Below, in pieces: positions 1 through 9,700 of a stretch of 64,000 bases of DNA. Position 1 is the stretch's first letter. Every line of letters begins with the position of its first letter. Below the pieces are notes generated by a model. That model was not told the DNA's origin and did not search any database. It saw only the letters and a list, made by a program, of their open reading frames with translations. This stretch comes from Saprospirales bacterium GYS_P2D (GTDB lineage: Bacteria; Bacteroidota; Bacteroidia; Chitinophagales; Saprospiraceae). The stretch is taken from assembly GCA_009833045.1 (NCBI GenBank), contig WUUP01000005.1, positions 310,001 through 374,000 of the forward strand, given 5' to 3'. Made by a program: the position numbers and the translations under genes.

Positions 1-128
1 TCTTCGTGACGGTCAATCAATAAGTAATTATTTCATATTTCGTCGATTCTATGTTAGTACTCATCGAGTAGAGCACTGATATATCTGTACATAGTCTTAT
101 TTTGATATCAAATTAATATCATATTGCT

Positions 129-986
129 ATGAAAGAGAAAATCACAACTGCTATTTCTGGATGGATCGTATTACCTATTGTATTGGTGATTCTTGGAGCT
201 GGACTATTTGGGGTGCTAAGTGAGATACTTCATCCCGGCCTCATGGTCATATTCATATTGATCTCTATTTTTATTATTAAGGGTTTCATCGTCATTTATC
301 CTAATCAATCTAAGGTGCTGACCTTTTTTGGGAAGTATGTCGGCACATTGAAAGAAAATGGTTTTTCATGGGTTAATCCGCTTTACAGTAGATATAAGAT
401 AAGTCTCCGAGCTCGGAATTTTGATAGTGAGCGAGTCAAAGTCAATGATAAGAGAGGAAATCCAATCTTGATAAGCGTTATCTTAGTATGGAAAGTAGAC
501 GATACTTATAAGGCGGCTTTTGAGGTCAGTGACTATGAGAGCTTTGTGAGAGTACAGACAGACGCCGCTGTCCGGAAGCTCGCAGGGACGTATTCTTATG
601 ACAATTTTGATGATGATCAGGCTGAGATCACCCTTAGATCTGATACTGGGGAGGTGAGCTTAGCACTCGAGAAAGAGCTGGATGATAGATTGGCTATGGC
701 GGGGATAGAGGTCATAGAGGCACGCATTGGATATCTTGCCTATGCTCCAGAGATCGCATCGGCGATGCTCAAGCGTCAACAGGCCGAAGCGATCGTAGCT
801 GCTCGTCTCAAGATCGTAGAGGGTGCTGTAAGTATGGTAGAAAATGCACTCGATGCATTATCAGAAAAACAAATAATTCATCTCGATGAAGAAAAGAAGG
901 CAACCATGGTGAGCAATCTCATGATCGTGCTGTGCTCTGACAAGGAAGCTACACCAGTAATCAATACAGGTACACTGCTACCATAA
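129..986 (+). CDS. SPFH/Band 7 domain membrane protein
   Basis: A 285-residue SPFH (stomatin/prohibitin/flotillin/HflK) family protein. Two hydrophobic segments occupy roughly residues 10-60; the motif YPNQSKVLTFFGKYVGT starts the SPFH domain, which runs to about residue 215, followed by a helical stretch (SAMLKRQQAEAIVAARLKIVEGA) typical of the oligomerising C-terminal part. Family members form membrane-bound rings that organise microdomains or control proteases; a specific role here is not known. The ATG start fits the family. The next gene lies 13 nt downstream on the same strand and encodes a tiny Arc-like protein, so the two are probably co-transcribed. The 128 bases before the gene hold no other coding sequence that I can see. 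Confidence 0.88.
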   Translation: MKEKITTAISGWIVLPIVLVILGAGLFGVLSEILHPGLMVIFILISIFIIKGFIVIYPNQSKVLTFFGKYVGTLKENGFSWVNPLYSRYKISLRARNFDSERVKVNDKRGNPILISVILVWKVDDTYKAAFEVSDYESFVRVQTDAAVRKLAGTYSYDNFDDDQAEITLRSDTGEVSLALEKELDDRLAMAGIEVIEARIGYLAYAPEIASAMLKRQQAEAIVAARLKIVEGAVSMVENALDALSEKQIIHLDEEKKATMVSNLMIVLCSDKEATPVINTGTLLP

Positions 987-999
987 ACCTACTGATGGC

Positions 1000-1170
1000 A
1001 TGAGCAAAAAGAAATTCGTCCTACGAGTCGATGAGCATACGATGGAGCTGATAGAGAGGTGGGCGGTAGATGAATTTAGAAGTACGAATGGTCAGCTCGA
1101 ATGGATCATAGTCAAAGCACTAAAAGATGCTAAGCGATGGAAAAATAAATCAAACAAGGAAGCCGAATAA
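1000..1170 (+). CDS. Small Arc-like ribbon-helix-helix protein
   Basis: A 56-residue protein, MSKKKFVLRVDEHTMELIER..., with the FVLRV beta strand followed by two predicted helices expected of an Arc/MetJ-type ribbon-helix-helix DNA-binding fold; the C-terminus is strongly basic (ALKDAKRWKNKSNK). It starts 13 nt after the SPFH gene and is probably translated from the same message. Small Arc-like proteins next to SPFH genes are seen in other bacteria (general knowledge), which argues that it is real. It may be a regulator of this operon, but no operator was recognised. An ATG at 995 is followed at once by a stop, so 1000 is the start. Confidence 0.75.
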   Translation: MSKKKFVLRVDEHTMELIERWAVDEFRSTNGQLEWIIVKALKDAKRWKNKSNKEAE

Positions 1171-1182
1171 GTCGGCTTCCTT
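1156..1182 (-). terminator. Hairpin terminator of the PDZ protein gene
   Basis: An 11-bp perfect stem (AAGGAAGCCGA at 1156-1166 with TCGGCTTCCTT at 1172-1182) closes a 5-nt loop. Read leftward it is followed by a T-rich run (GTTTGATTTATTTTT), so it suits the minus-strand gene ending at 1194. It overlaps the stop codon of the small plus-strand gene and may act on both sides. Confidence 0.75.
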
Positions 1183-1193
1183 AGGTCAAAAAC

Positions 1194-2219
1194 TCAATCC
1201 AGAGTAACCTCTAAGACTTTTTTCTGTCCGTCTCTTTCTACAGTGATCAATACGGTATCTCCTATTTTTACTTGATTCATCAGCATGCTGAGCTCTCTGA
1301 ATGATGTCAGTAGCTGATCATCAAATCGTATGATCTTATCTCCTGATCGGATACCTGCCTTGTCAGCGGCTGATTCTTTGATGATGTCCGATACGACGAC
1401 AGCACCATCTTGATCATCTATGAATACACCGAGGGACGCCCGGTCCTTCGTTGATCTATAGTTGTCTTCGCCATAGTAGGATCTATTCATTCGGGGGGCA
1501 AAAAAATCTTTTGCTCCAAACTCCCTCAATAATGAGTCCATGTCTACTCGCTCAAATGATTTAAATAGTGAATCGAGATTAATCCCAAAATCCTCTCCTC
1601 CGAAATCAAAGTAGAGATTTTGACCTCTCATGCTCTCTGGCATGGCAAATGGTAGATTACTAAAGTTGTTAGATCTGAGGGCTACGATTTTTTCTATTTC
1701 TTCGCCATCACGATATATAGTTACTCTGACTTCCTCACCATCCTCTTTACCGTCTAATACATACTTCACATCATCAAAGCTGGCGATCGGAGATCCCTCG
1801 ATAGCGATCAGTTCATCATTCGCTCTGATATCTGCATCGTATGCTCCAGATCCCATTACCACGTCTACTATGGTCGCTCTTCCATTTTCAAATGAGAGGC
1901 TTAGACCGATGCTCGGCCCTTCTGTAGCATTGCGTCCATCCCAGGGATTCCAGCCGTCGAATGCATCTGGACCAAAACCCAATGACTCAATATCCCACTG
2001 CCCAAATGGCGCTGACTGACTCTCTAATAAATCCTCAACCTCCTCATCGCTGAGGTCATCTCCATTTTTACGGATGATTTTTTTAGAGACTTCGTTTCCG
2101 TTGGCATCGATCGTTTTTTCTATGATGATGACTTCTTTGTCTGTTTGAGCATTGGCTGTAGCCAATGAAAAACTCAACAGTAGAAATGCGCTCCAGCAAA
2201 ATGTAGCTATGCTTTTCAT
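1194..2219 (-). CDS. Exported protein with two PDZ domains
   Basis: A 341-residue exported protein. Residues 1-24 form a signal peptide ending ATANAQ. Two PDZ-like domains are visible: residues about 103-185 (GLSLSFENGRATIVDVVMGSGAYDADIRANDELIAIEG) and about 262-341 (LGVFIDDQDGAVVVSDIIKESAADKAGIRSGDKIIRFDD). The region between is acidic and low in complexity. No trypsin-like or other protease domain precedes the PDZ domains, unlike DegP/HtrA, so this is probably a periplasmic adaptor or substrate-binding protein, not a protease. It lies between the SPFH operon and a divergent histidine kinase; with an envelope sensor next door, a role in envelope stress is possible but only inferred. Confidence 0.8.
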   Translation of the reverse strand: MKSIATFCWSAFLLLSFSLATANAQTDKEVIIIEKTIDANGNEVSKKIIRKNGDDLSDEEVEDLLESQSAPFGQWDIESLGFGPDAFDGWNPWDGRNATEGPSIGLSLSFENGRATIVDVVMGSGAYDADIRANDELIAIEGSPIASFDDVKYVLDGKEDGEEVRVTIYRDGEEIEKIVALRSNNFSNLPFAMPESMRGQNLYFDFGGEDFGINLDSLFKSFERVDMDSLLREFGAKDFFAPRMNRSYYGEDNYRSTKDRASLGVFIDDQDGAVVVSDIIKESAADKAGIRSGDKIIRFDDQLLTSFRELSMLMNQVKIGDTVLITVERDGQKKVLEVTLD

Positions 2220-2400
2220 CAGTGTTGATTTTTGGTGTGTGAATTATAAAGAGTAAAGCTTTAAGTACCTTTGCTCTCAACATTTGACAAAAATATTTGT
2301 GACTGATTTATCATAGTCATAAGGTACAGTTAAAACTTAGTTAAACGAATTCAAACTTGTTGCTTAGCTGGGTATGTTTTAGTCTAATTGTAGCAGATAT

Positions 2401-3840
2401 ATGAGTAAACGAATCATTCAGTCCATCATCATCCTTATGAGTATCTCCTTGCTGGGGATCACGATCATCCAGTATGTGTGGCTCAAACGAGGTATTGAGG
2501 TCAATGCTGAAAACTTTGATGACAAGGTGATTTTTGCCTTGAATCGTGTCAAGCAACAGATCGAAGAAGACGCTAATGATGTTGAGACATTCAATAACTT
2601 ATATAAGCAAAATAGAGGAAGCTCAATATTTAAGCTAGACATAGATCCCGCAGATCAGGCGATCAGCCCACTCGATAGATATCGTGCTGATAGACTCAAG
2701 AATCAAATAGGAAGTACAGCTTGGTTCATTGAACCATCAGTGGCTTTGTATTCTGTCGATATCTCTGATGTCGAAAAATATCTAAATACGGAGCTTCAAG
2801 ATCAGGATATCGATCTTGACTATGATTATGGGATATATTCTAATAAGGATAGTGTATTCGTCATAGCAAATGGTAGCTATACAGTCAGCGTGGACAATGA
2901 AGAACAATTCAGCGAAGGAGGCGAGGCAGATGCACTGTATGAATCTGCATATCAGGTGAATCTGTTTAGCATCGGTGATACTGAGACGGCAGGCTCCCTC
3001 CGAATATTTTTCCCGAAGAGAGGGACCTTTTTATTCTCAGCTATTTTACCTTCTCTGATCAGCTCAATACTATTTACAGGGTTAATACTGTTTTGTTTTA
3101 TTTATACGATTAATATCATCTTGACGCAAAAGAAAGTGTCACAGATGAAGACTGATTTTATCAATAATATGACTCATGAGTTTAAAACTCCGATAGCGAC
3201 TATATCACTGGCTGCTGACTCGATTAATAATCCTATGATCATGAGTCGCCCCGAGCAGATCAAGAGATATGCAGGTATCATCAAAGAAGAGAATAGTCGA
3301 ATGCTCAATCAAGTCGAGAAGGTATTGCAGATAGCAAAATTAGACAAGGAGGACTTTGAGCTGAAGGTCACCGATATAGATATCAATGAGCTCGCTAAGT
3401 CTGCTGTCGAGATGACAGCCCTCAAAGTCAATGATAGAGGTGGTACGATCAAAGCACTCATCCAGTCGACTCATCCAGTGGTCAAGGGAGATGAAAACCA
3501 CGTGAGCAATGTCATACACAATCTCCTCGATAATGCGAACAAGTACTCACCTGACAAACCCAATATCACGCTGGAGACCAGGGATGTCAATAATGGAATC
3601 GAAATAATCGTAAGTGATGAGGGTATAGGGATGTCAAAAGAAGATTTAAAACGTATTTTTGAGAAGTTTTATCGTGTAAGTACCGGCAATATACACGATG
3701 TTAAGGGGTTCGGCTTAGGCTTAAGTTATGTTAAAGCTATCGTAGATGCTCACAAGGGTCGGGTATCTGTAAGGAGTGAATTGGGTAAGGGAAGTGTATT
3801 CACGGTATTTCTTCCTACCAATTTTGTGACCAAAGACTGA
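2401..3840 (+). CDS. Sensor histidine kinase, RprX-like
   Basis: A 479-residue membrane histidine kinase. TM1 spans residues about 7-28, TM2 about 211-240, and between them lies a periplasmic sensor domain of about 180 residues. The HisKA H-box is DFINNMTHEFKTPIA with the phospho-accepting His at residue 259; the HATPase part has an N-box (NVIHNLLDNANKYS), a G1 box (DEGIGM), an F box (IFEKFYRV) and a G2 box (GFGLGLSYV). The next gene, 39 nt downstream, encodes an OmpR-type regulator, so this is a complete two-component system resembling RprX/RprY of Bacteroides. The input signal cannot be told from the sequence. It is divergent from the PDZ-protein gene. Confidence 0.92.
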   Translation: MSKRIIQSIIILMSISLLGITIIQYVWLKRGIEVNAENFDDKVIFALNRVKQQIEEDANDVETFNNLYKQNRGSSIFKLDIDPADQAISPLDRYRADRLKNQIGSTAWFIEPSVALYSVDISDVEKYLNTELQDQDIDLDYDYGIYSNKDSVFVIANGSYTVSVDNEEQFSEGGEADALYESAYQVNLFSIGDTETAGSLRIFFPKRGTFLFSAILPSLISSILFTGLILFCFIYTINIILTQKKVSQMKTDFINNMTHEFKTPIATISLAADSINNPMIMSRPEQIKRYAGIIKEENSRMLNQVEKVLQIAKLDKEDFELKVTDIDINELAKSAVEMTALKVNDRGGTIKALIQSTHPVVKGDENHVSNVIHNLLDNANKYSPDKPNITLETRDVNNGIEIIVSDEGIGMSKEDLKRIFEKFYRVSTGNIHDVKGFGLGLSYVKAIVDAHKGRVSVRSELGKGSVFTVFLPTNFVTKD

Positions 3841-3879
3841 TTTTAACATCTAAATAAGAAATAGAAAAAGACAACTGCT

Positions 3880-4593
3880 ATGCCTCAGAACATATTATTA
3901 GTAGAAGATGACAGAAATTTTGGTGATGTGCTTAAGTCATACCTTGAGATGCATAGCTATGATGTGACATTGGCTACTGATGGAGAAGCAGGCTATGATA
4001 CCTTTAAAAAAGGTAATTATGACCTTTGTATTTTGGATGTCATGATGCCTAAGAAAGATGGATTTACGCTTGGCAAAGAAATAAAAGCTGAAAGTGATAC
4101 TCCACTTATTTTCTTGACGGCAAAGTCTCTAAAAGAGGACATCATAGATGGATTTAAGATAGGCGCAGATGACTATATCACTAAGCCATTCAACTCTGAG
4201 GAGCTACTCTACAGAGTGCAGGCAATACTAAAGAGGAGTGCGGCAGCTCCAAACCCAGAAGAAAATAAAAAGGAATTTGAGATAGGAAAATATCACTTTA
4301 ACTACCCGCTACGTATCCTTACTTTTAAGGATGGAGATGCGGTAGAAAAGGATAAATTATCACCTAAGGAAGCCCATCTCTTAAGGTTATTCTGTATTCA
4401 CAAAAATGAAGTGCTGCCAAGGTCATTGGCATTGACTCAGATCTGGGAGGAGGACAATTATTTCACCGCCAGAAGCATGGATGTATTCGTCACTAAGTTG
4501 AGAAAATACCTCAAAAAAGATGAGAACCTTGAGATAGTCAATATCCACGGTAATGGATTCAGACTCATAGATAAACAGGAAGTCGAAGACTAA
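3880..4593 (+). CDS. OmpR-family response regulator, RprY-like
   Basis: A 237-residue response regulator. The receiver domain (1-120) has the acidic pair ED/D at 9-11, the phospho-accepting Asp at 53 (LCILDVMMPKKDG) and the conserved Lys in DDYITKPF. A winged-helix OmpR/PhoB-type DNA-binding domain follows (about 132-232) with the usual Lx(P/A)KEAxLLRLF and TARSMDVFVTKLRKYL motifs. It is the cognate regulator of the kinase directly upstream. Bacteroides RprY regulates redox and sodium-translocating functions; whether targets are the same here is unknown. A strong bidirectional terminator follows. Confidence 0.93.
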   Translation: MPQNILLVEDDRNFGDVLKSYLEMHSYDVTLATDGEAGYDTFKKGNYDLCILDVMMPKKDGFTLGKEIKAESDTPLIFLTAKSLKEDIIDGFKIGADDYITKPFNSEELLYRVQAILKRSAAAPNPEENKKEFEIGKYHFNYPLRILTFKDGDAVEKDKLSPKEAHLLRLFCIHKNEVLPRSLALTQIWEEDNYFTARSMDVFVTKLRKYLKKDENLEIVNIHGNGFRLIDKQEVED

Positions 4594-4614
4594 ACTCTAC
4601 GACTACCAAGAATA

Positions 4615-4653
4615 AAAAAGGGGAAGCAATCAATTGATTTGCTTCCCCTTTTT
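4615..4653. terminator. Bidirectional terminator between response regulator and M28 peptidase
   Basis: A perfect 15-bp stem (AAAAAGGGGAAGCAA at 4615-4629 with its complement at 4639-4653). It carries an A tract on one side and a T tract on the other, placed between two convergent genes, so it can stop transcription from both directions. Confidence 0.92.
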
Positions 4654-4657
4654 CTAT

Positions 4658-6289
4658 TTATCGTGTTCCCATTTCTTCGGTGGGATTGGTATTGGGCTCA
4701 TTGAGACGGATGCGATCATCACGGTTGGCAAGGTTCCATATAGTATGAAATATGAGTTTGCCCCTTTGCTCCATGAGGTCAAAATCTATTTTGTCGACTG
4801 TATCCGATATACGGTGATAGTCATCGTGGACTCCGTTAAAAAAGAATATGGCCGGTATTCCATTCTTAGCAAAGTTGTAGTGATCAGATCTATAGTAAAA
4901 CCTATTAGGGTCATTTTCGTCATTGTACTTATAGTCGAGTATCATTTGGCTGTACTTCTGATTCATCTCTTCATTGATATCGTGGAGATCTTGGCTCAGT
5001 CTATCAGAGCCGATGACATAGACGTAAGGTGTCTCAGAGCCTTCGTACTCCTCTCCCCATCTGCCGACCATATCTATATTGACATCGGCTACAGTCTGAT
5101 CAGCTGGGTATAGTGGATCGGTCATATAGTATTCTGATCCGAGTAGCCCTTTTTCTTCTCCGGTCATCCATAGGCATAGTACACTTCTTCGAGGGCCCTT
5201 ACCAATGCGTTTAGCTACAGTGAGAGCTTCAGCGATCTCCAGTACCGTAGTCGTCCCTGAGCCATTGTCATCAGCCCCATTAAATACATCTTTGCCTTTC
5301 ATACCCACATGATCATAGTGAGCACTGACGATGACGAGTTCATCTTTTTTATCGGTTCCTTCGATGAGTCCGAGCACATTTTGACCATCGAGTACATCTT
5401 TTTTGATTTCTTGAGATATAGATAGCTCAGTCGGATAGCTTTTAGCGGTGATAGAGGTGCCTGCTGAGCGTAGTTGATCTCGCATAGATATTACTTCGTC
5501 TACATTCTCTCCGAGCATTTCTTGAGCCATAGTAGACGATATGATCAGCATATTAGTATGATCATCAGGGAGCTGAGATGTATTGCCGATCTCAGTGACT
5601 CTATTGACTAATATTCTACGATTAGCGTTGAGTATTTCTTTGAGATCATTTGATATGATCAGGATCAGGGCTGCTCCATTTTCTTGGGCCAGTGCTCTTT
5701 TCGATTCGAAGTCGGTACTCATGTTTTCGTAGGCAGATAATGTTGTGCCATTTTCGTCTTGAGGTGCTCCTTCATATACCAGTACGACTTTACCGTTTAC
5801 ATCTATATCGGAGTATGCATCTTGAGATAGTCCGTATCCAGCGAAAACCACTTCATCCGCTGTTAGCTCCATATTTTTATTAGACTGAGGAAATCCTAAG
5901 TAGTCCCATAGCTGACGATATTCTTTATTATTGACTTGGACTTCATTAGTCGTCCATGAGGAGAATGTAAAAGCTACATTTTGATAGTAGCCTTCTCTTT
6001 CTCCAACCTTAGGCAGATCGAGTGCTTCGAGTTGTTTTTTGAGATAAGCAGCAGCTATGTCATTTCCTGGTTCACCTGTCTCTCGGCCTTGGTATTCGTC
6101 AGAAGCTAAGATGCTCAGATGTTCTTTCATTTCCTTTGCAGTGATCGTAGATGCCAGTAGATAGCTATCATCTTTCATAGACTTGAGAGGGGCCTCGTCC
6201 TTGGTTGGAATCATTTTGCCTCCCTCATATTGGCTGAAGACTGATACCGCTATAGCCATAGAGGCTATTAGACTGATATATTTTCGCAT
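4658..6289 (-). CDS. Exported M28-family zinc aminopeptidase
   Basis: A 543-residue secreted or periplasmic metallopeptidase. A signal peptide covers residues 1-19 (ending VSVFSQ). The N-terminal part has the MKEHLSILASDEYQGRETGEPG motif typical of M28 proteins; a protease-associated insert follows, and then the di-zinc site: HYDHVG, GADDNGSGTTTVLE, GEEKGLLGS, NIDMVGRW and YRSDHYNF supply the expected His, Asp, Glu, Asp and His ligands. It should release amino acids from peptides in the envelope. It is the last gene of a leftward operon: 22 nt after rpiB, which itself is 2 nt after the DUF2723 gene. All catalytic motifs look intact. Confidence 0.92.
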   Translation of the reverse strand: MRKYISLIASMAIAVSVFSQYEGGKMIPTKDEAPLKSMKDDSYLLASTITAKEMKEHLSILASDEYQGRETGEPGNDIAAAYLKKQLEALDLPKVGEREGYYQNVAFTFSSWTTNEVQVNNKEYRQLWDYLGFPQSNKNMELTADEVVFAGYGLSQDAYSDIDVNGKVVLVYEGAPQDENGTTLSAYENMSTDFESKRALAQENGAALILIISNDLKEILNANRRILVNRVTEIGNTSQLPDDHTNMLIISSTMAQEMLGENVDEVISMRDQLRSAGTSITAKSYPTELSISQEIKKDVLDGQNVLGLIEGTDKKDELVIVSAHYDHVGMKGKDVFNGADDNGSGTTTVLEIAEALTVAKRIGKGPRRSVLCLWMTGEEKGLLGSEYYMTDPLYPADQTVADVNIDMVGRWGEEYEGSETPYVYVIGSDRLSQDLHDINEEMNQKYSQMILDYKYNDENDPNRFYYRSDHYNFAKNGIPAIFFFNGVHDDYHRISDTVDKIDFDLMEQRGKLIFHTIWNLANRDDRIRLNEPNTNPTEEMGTR

Positions 6290-6311
6290 AGATGTTATTT
6301 CTTTAAGAAGT

Positions 6312-6767
6312 CTAACAGTAATAAGAACTGTTTGGGTTCATTTTATTTACTCTTCGCTGATGTCTCCCCCCTTCAAAGGTCTCTTCGAGATATGCATTGA
6401 CGAGATTTTTACCTTCATCTGCTGTGATAAATCTGGCAGGCATTGCTAAGATGTTAGCATTGTTATGTTGCTTTACTAGTTTAGCCACCTCTACATTCCA
6501 AGCTAATCCACATCGGATGTCTTCATATTTATTAGCGGTGATAGCGACACCATTGCCACTACCACAGATGAGGATCCCAAATGCCGCATGATTGTCAATG
6601 ATATCCTTTGCTACGGGATGAACGAAGTCTGGATAATCTACAGAGTCAGGTCCATGAGTGCCATGATCTGTGACTTCATAGCCTTTGTCCAGGAGATGCT
6701 TCTTTATAGCATCCTTAAACTCATATCCTGCGTGGTCACAGCCTATTGCGATTCGAGTTTTACTCAT
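6312..6767 (-). CDS. rpiB: Ribose-5-phosphate isomerase B
   Basis: A 151-residue RpiB/LacAB-family sugar isomerase that interconverts ribose 5-phosphate and ribulose 5-phosphate in the pentose phosphate pathway. The substrate-binding motif IGCDHAGYEFK lies at residues 8-18; ICGSGNGVAITANK contains the catalytic Cys 68; and the HNNANIL motif (His 101) and a conserved Arg follow. Length and motifs match the family. It sits between the DUF2723 membrane protein (2-nt gap upstream) and the M28 peptidase in one leftward operon; no functional link between the three is obvious. Confidence 0.95.
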   Translation of the reverse strand: MSKTRIAIGCDHAGYEFKDAIKKHLLDKGYEVTDHGTHGPDSVDYPDFVHPVAKDIIDNHAAFGILICGSGNGVAITANKYEDIRCGLAWNVEVAKLVKQHNNANILAMPARFITADEGKNLVNAYLEETFEGGRHQRRVNKMNPNSSYYC

Positions 6768-6769
6768 CG

Positions 6770-9700
6770 TTAGTTCGGTACATTTTGAGTTAAGTAGGAT
6801 CCTACCTTGTCAGTCATTTCTTGTTTGAATGCATCATCTCCCATAGCATTAGCTAAAGAAATGATAGACTGTGCTGCTCTCAATCGATAAGCATAGTCTG
6901 TAGAGAAGCTACTCTCCACAGTGGATGGATCGATACTATCATAAAAATTAAGATACTCTTGCGTCTCTTGAGCTAAGATGCGCATGTGTTGCTTTGCCTT
7001 GTCAAACTCCCGTGCGTTGACGTAAGTCTGTATCAATGGTGTGATCGTGGCATCATATGGGAAGTTCATGTTAGGGAATGCCTCAAAGTATTTATCTGTC
7101 AGTGCAACAGCCCTCGTACGATCTCCTTGCTGTATGAGATCCTGAGCAGTGCGGATGAAGACCATTTTGTGTGCTTGAATAGCTGCGCCATACGAGTTAT
7201 CTACGAATAGATCCATTTTGTCAAAATTACCCCAAGCAAATTTATTCATGATGTTGTCATATACCTTGTCTACGGCCATGCGCCCACTACCATATATAGA
7301 CATGGATCGATCACTTGGATTTTTCACTGGCACAAGTCGTAGTGCCAATCCTTCATACTGCATATAATCATTGAGCCCGAGGAGTTTTTCATTCTTACAT
7401 GTCGTAGCGAAATATATAGGGCGCTCCCAAATATTACTGCCTATGACATCCAGTACTGCGAGGTCGTCCTTTGTGAGCCATGATTTGCTCTCCGCAAAAT
7501 TGATCTGAATAGATGGAGCTATCTTGACTGAATCGTCAGGAGCGAACATATTTAGATTTCTCACCGCCTGCATATTAGTCGGGATGAACATCTGATGAGT
7601 CGGAATGTATGACTCAAACTGCATATTGCTACTTCCTACTTGATGCTTACTACCGATCCACTGGAGAGCAGACTGGAGATCCATTGGACGCTCTGGTTGA
7701 CCACCATTGTAGAATGGCACCTGATTTCTCTTATTGCCTCTATAGGCTTCAGACGGTATCGTCAGCTTGATAGGAGGTGAGTCGTTTACCTTTCGTTTTA
7801 GTTTATTGATGTACCAGTCTACGGCTATGAGGCTCAGATTGACAATGCGTACATCTCGTCTGACATCTTCTACCTCCTGAGCATACCAAAGTGGATAGGT
7901 ATCATTATCACCATAAGTGAATATGATAGCATTTTCTTCTACAGAGTTCAAGAAGTTTTTAGCATAGTCTCTTGATGCATAGTGGTGCATACGGCCATGA
8001 TCATCATAGTTTTGAAAGCCCATAATGATCGGGGCAGATAGTACTAAAGCACCAAACGCCGCTGCTGCAGGTATACCACTAAAGTTAAATTTCTCCTTGA
8101 CTAAACTGTAGAGAGCAGGCACAGCCATACCTATCCATATACAGAAGGTGAAAAAGCTACCTACGAGGACATAGTCCCTTTCTCTTGGTTCATTTGGTGG
8201 TTGATTAGTATATACTATGATCCCCAGACCTGTTATAATGAATAACATGAATAAGGATGCAAAGGACTTTCCTCTTTTAGCAGCATGGAAGAAAAGACCT
8301 ATCATGCCAAATATGAAAGGCAGGAAGTAGTAGTGATTATTAGCTTCATGTGCTTTCATGGAGCTCGGCAGTTCGTCCATGTTATAGAGCTTAGCTTCAT
8401 CTATGAGTTTGAGTCCTGACTCCCAATTACCAGAAGACTTATCCCATGCATAATATCCTTGATCACCATTTTGTCGCCCTATGAAGTTCCAAGCAAAATA
8501 TCTCATATACATCCAGTTAATCTGGTATTTCATAAAGAATCCCAAATTGAACATAAAGCTTGGCTCTGCCTTTCCGTCAAACATAGAGTTATACCATTGG
8601 CGATATAGATTTGGCCTACCCATGTTGCTGTCTTGGACACGTGGGAATAGCATCTTGTCTTTAGCGGCATATTGCACCTTGAGTTTTTCATCGACTATCT
8701 CATAGTCATCGTTATTTACTTGGTCATTATGGTATGGAGGGAAGTCTACTCGCCCGTATCGCTCTGTACGATCATATTTGACAGGTGAGGCTTCATAGCT
8801 TGGGCCAAATAGCAATGCTCTCTCTCCATATTGCTCACGATTGAGATAAGGGAGCAAGCGAGTGGCATCACTTGGTACATTCATGTTGACTGGAGTGTCA
8901 GCATTAGCTCTTATTACTACCACTCCGATAGTAGAGTACCCAATCACGATCATAAGTGCGGACATAGTGATCAGCTCTAATAGATGTGATCTTTTTTTAT
9001 AGGCATATTTGAAAGCAAAGTAAAATATGGCAGCTACGATAAGAAGAGTAGGAATGATGCCACTTTGATATGGCAGACCAATGCTATTGACCAAGAATAA
9101 CTCTAATCCATGCCATAAGCCCGGGATTCCTGTGATGACTAATTTTTGGATCAACGGGATGGAAATAGCACCAACAGCCATTGAGCCTAATAGGCCTAAA
9201 ATATTTGGTTTTTTAGCCTTTTTATAGTAGACGAATAGGGCTAAAGCAGGGAAGGTAAGTAAACTCAATAGGTGCACTCCGATCGATAGCCCAGAGCTAT
9301 AGGCTGCCATGACCAGATATTTGTCATATTTGATCTCATCTGGAGATGCGTACCATTTGACCACGCACCATAAGGTCAATACGGTGAAAAAAGTAGACAT
9401 CGCATAAACCTCGCCTTCTACTGCTGAGAAGTAAATAGAACTCGCAAATGCGGTAGCTAATCCTGCCGCTACTCCTCCAAGACTGATTGCTAAAGTAGAT
9501 CCTACGCTTTGATCGTCAGTAGCAAAGAATTCACGTGACAATCTCATTGTAATATCAGCTACTAAGGTCGCTGCAGCAGAAGTGAATAGTGCCGACATCA
9601 GATTGACTGCGAAAGCGATATCTGACGGATTGCTCGAAAATATATCGCCTAAAAAGGCAAACAGACGCCCGATCAACAAAAATAACGGAGCTCCAGGCGG

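Noticed and set aside
4634-5113. A plus-strand 159-codon frame
   Set aside because: It is the antisense shadow of the M28 peptidase, whose zinc motifs are intact in the opposite frame.
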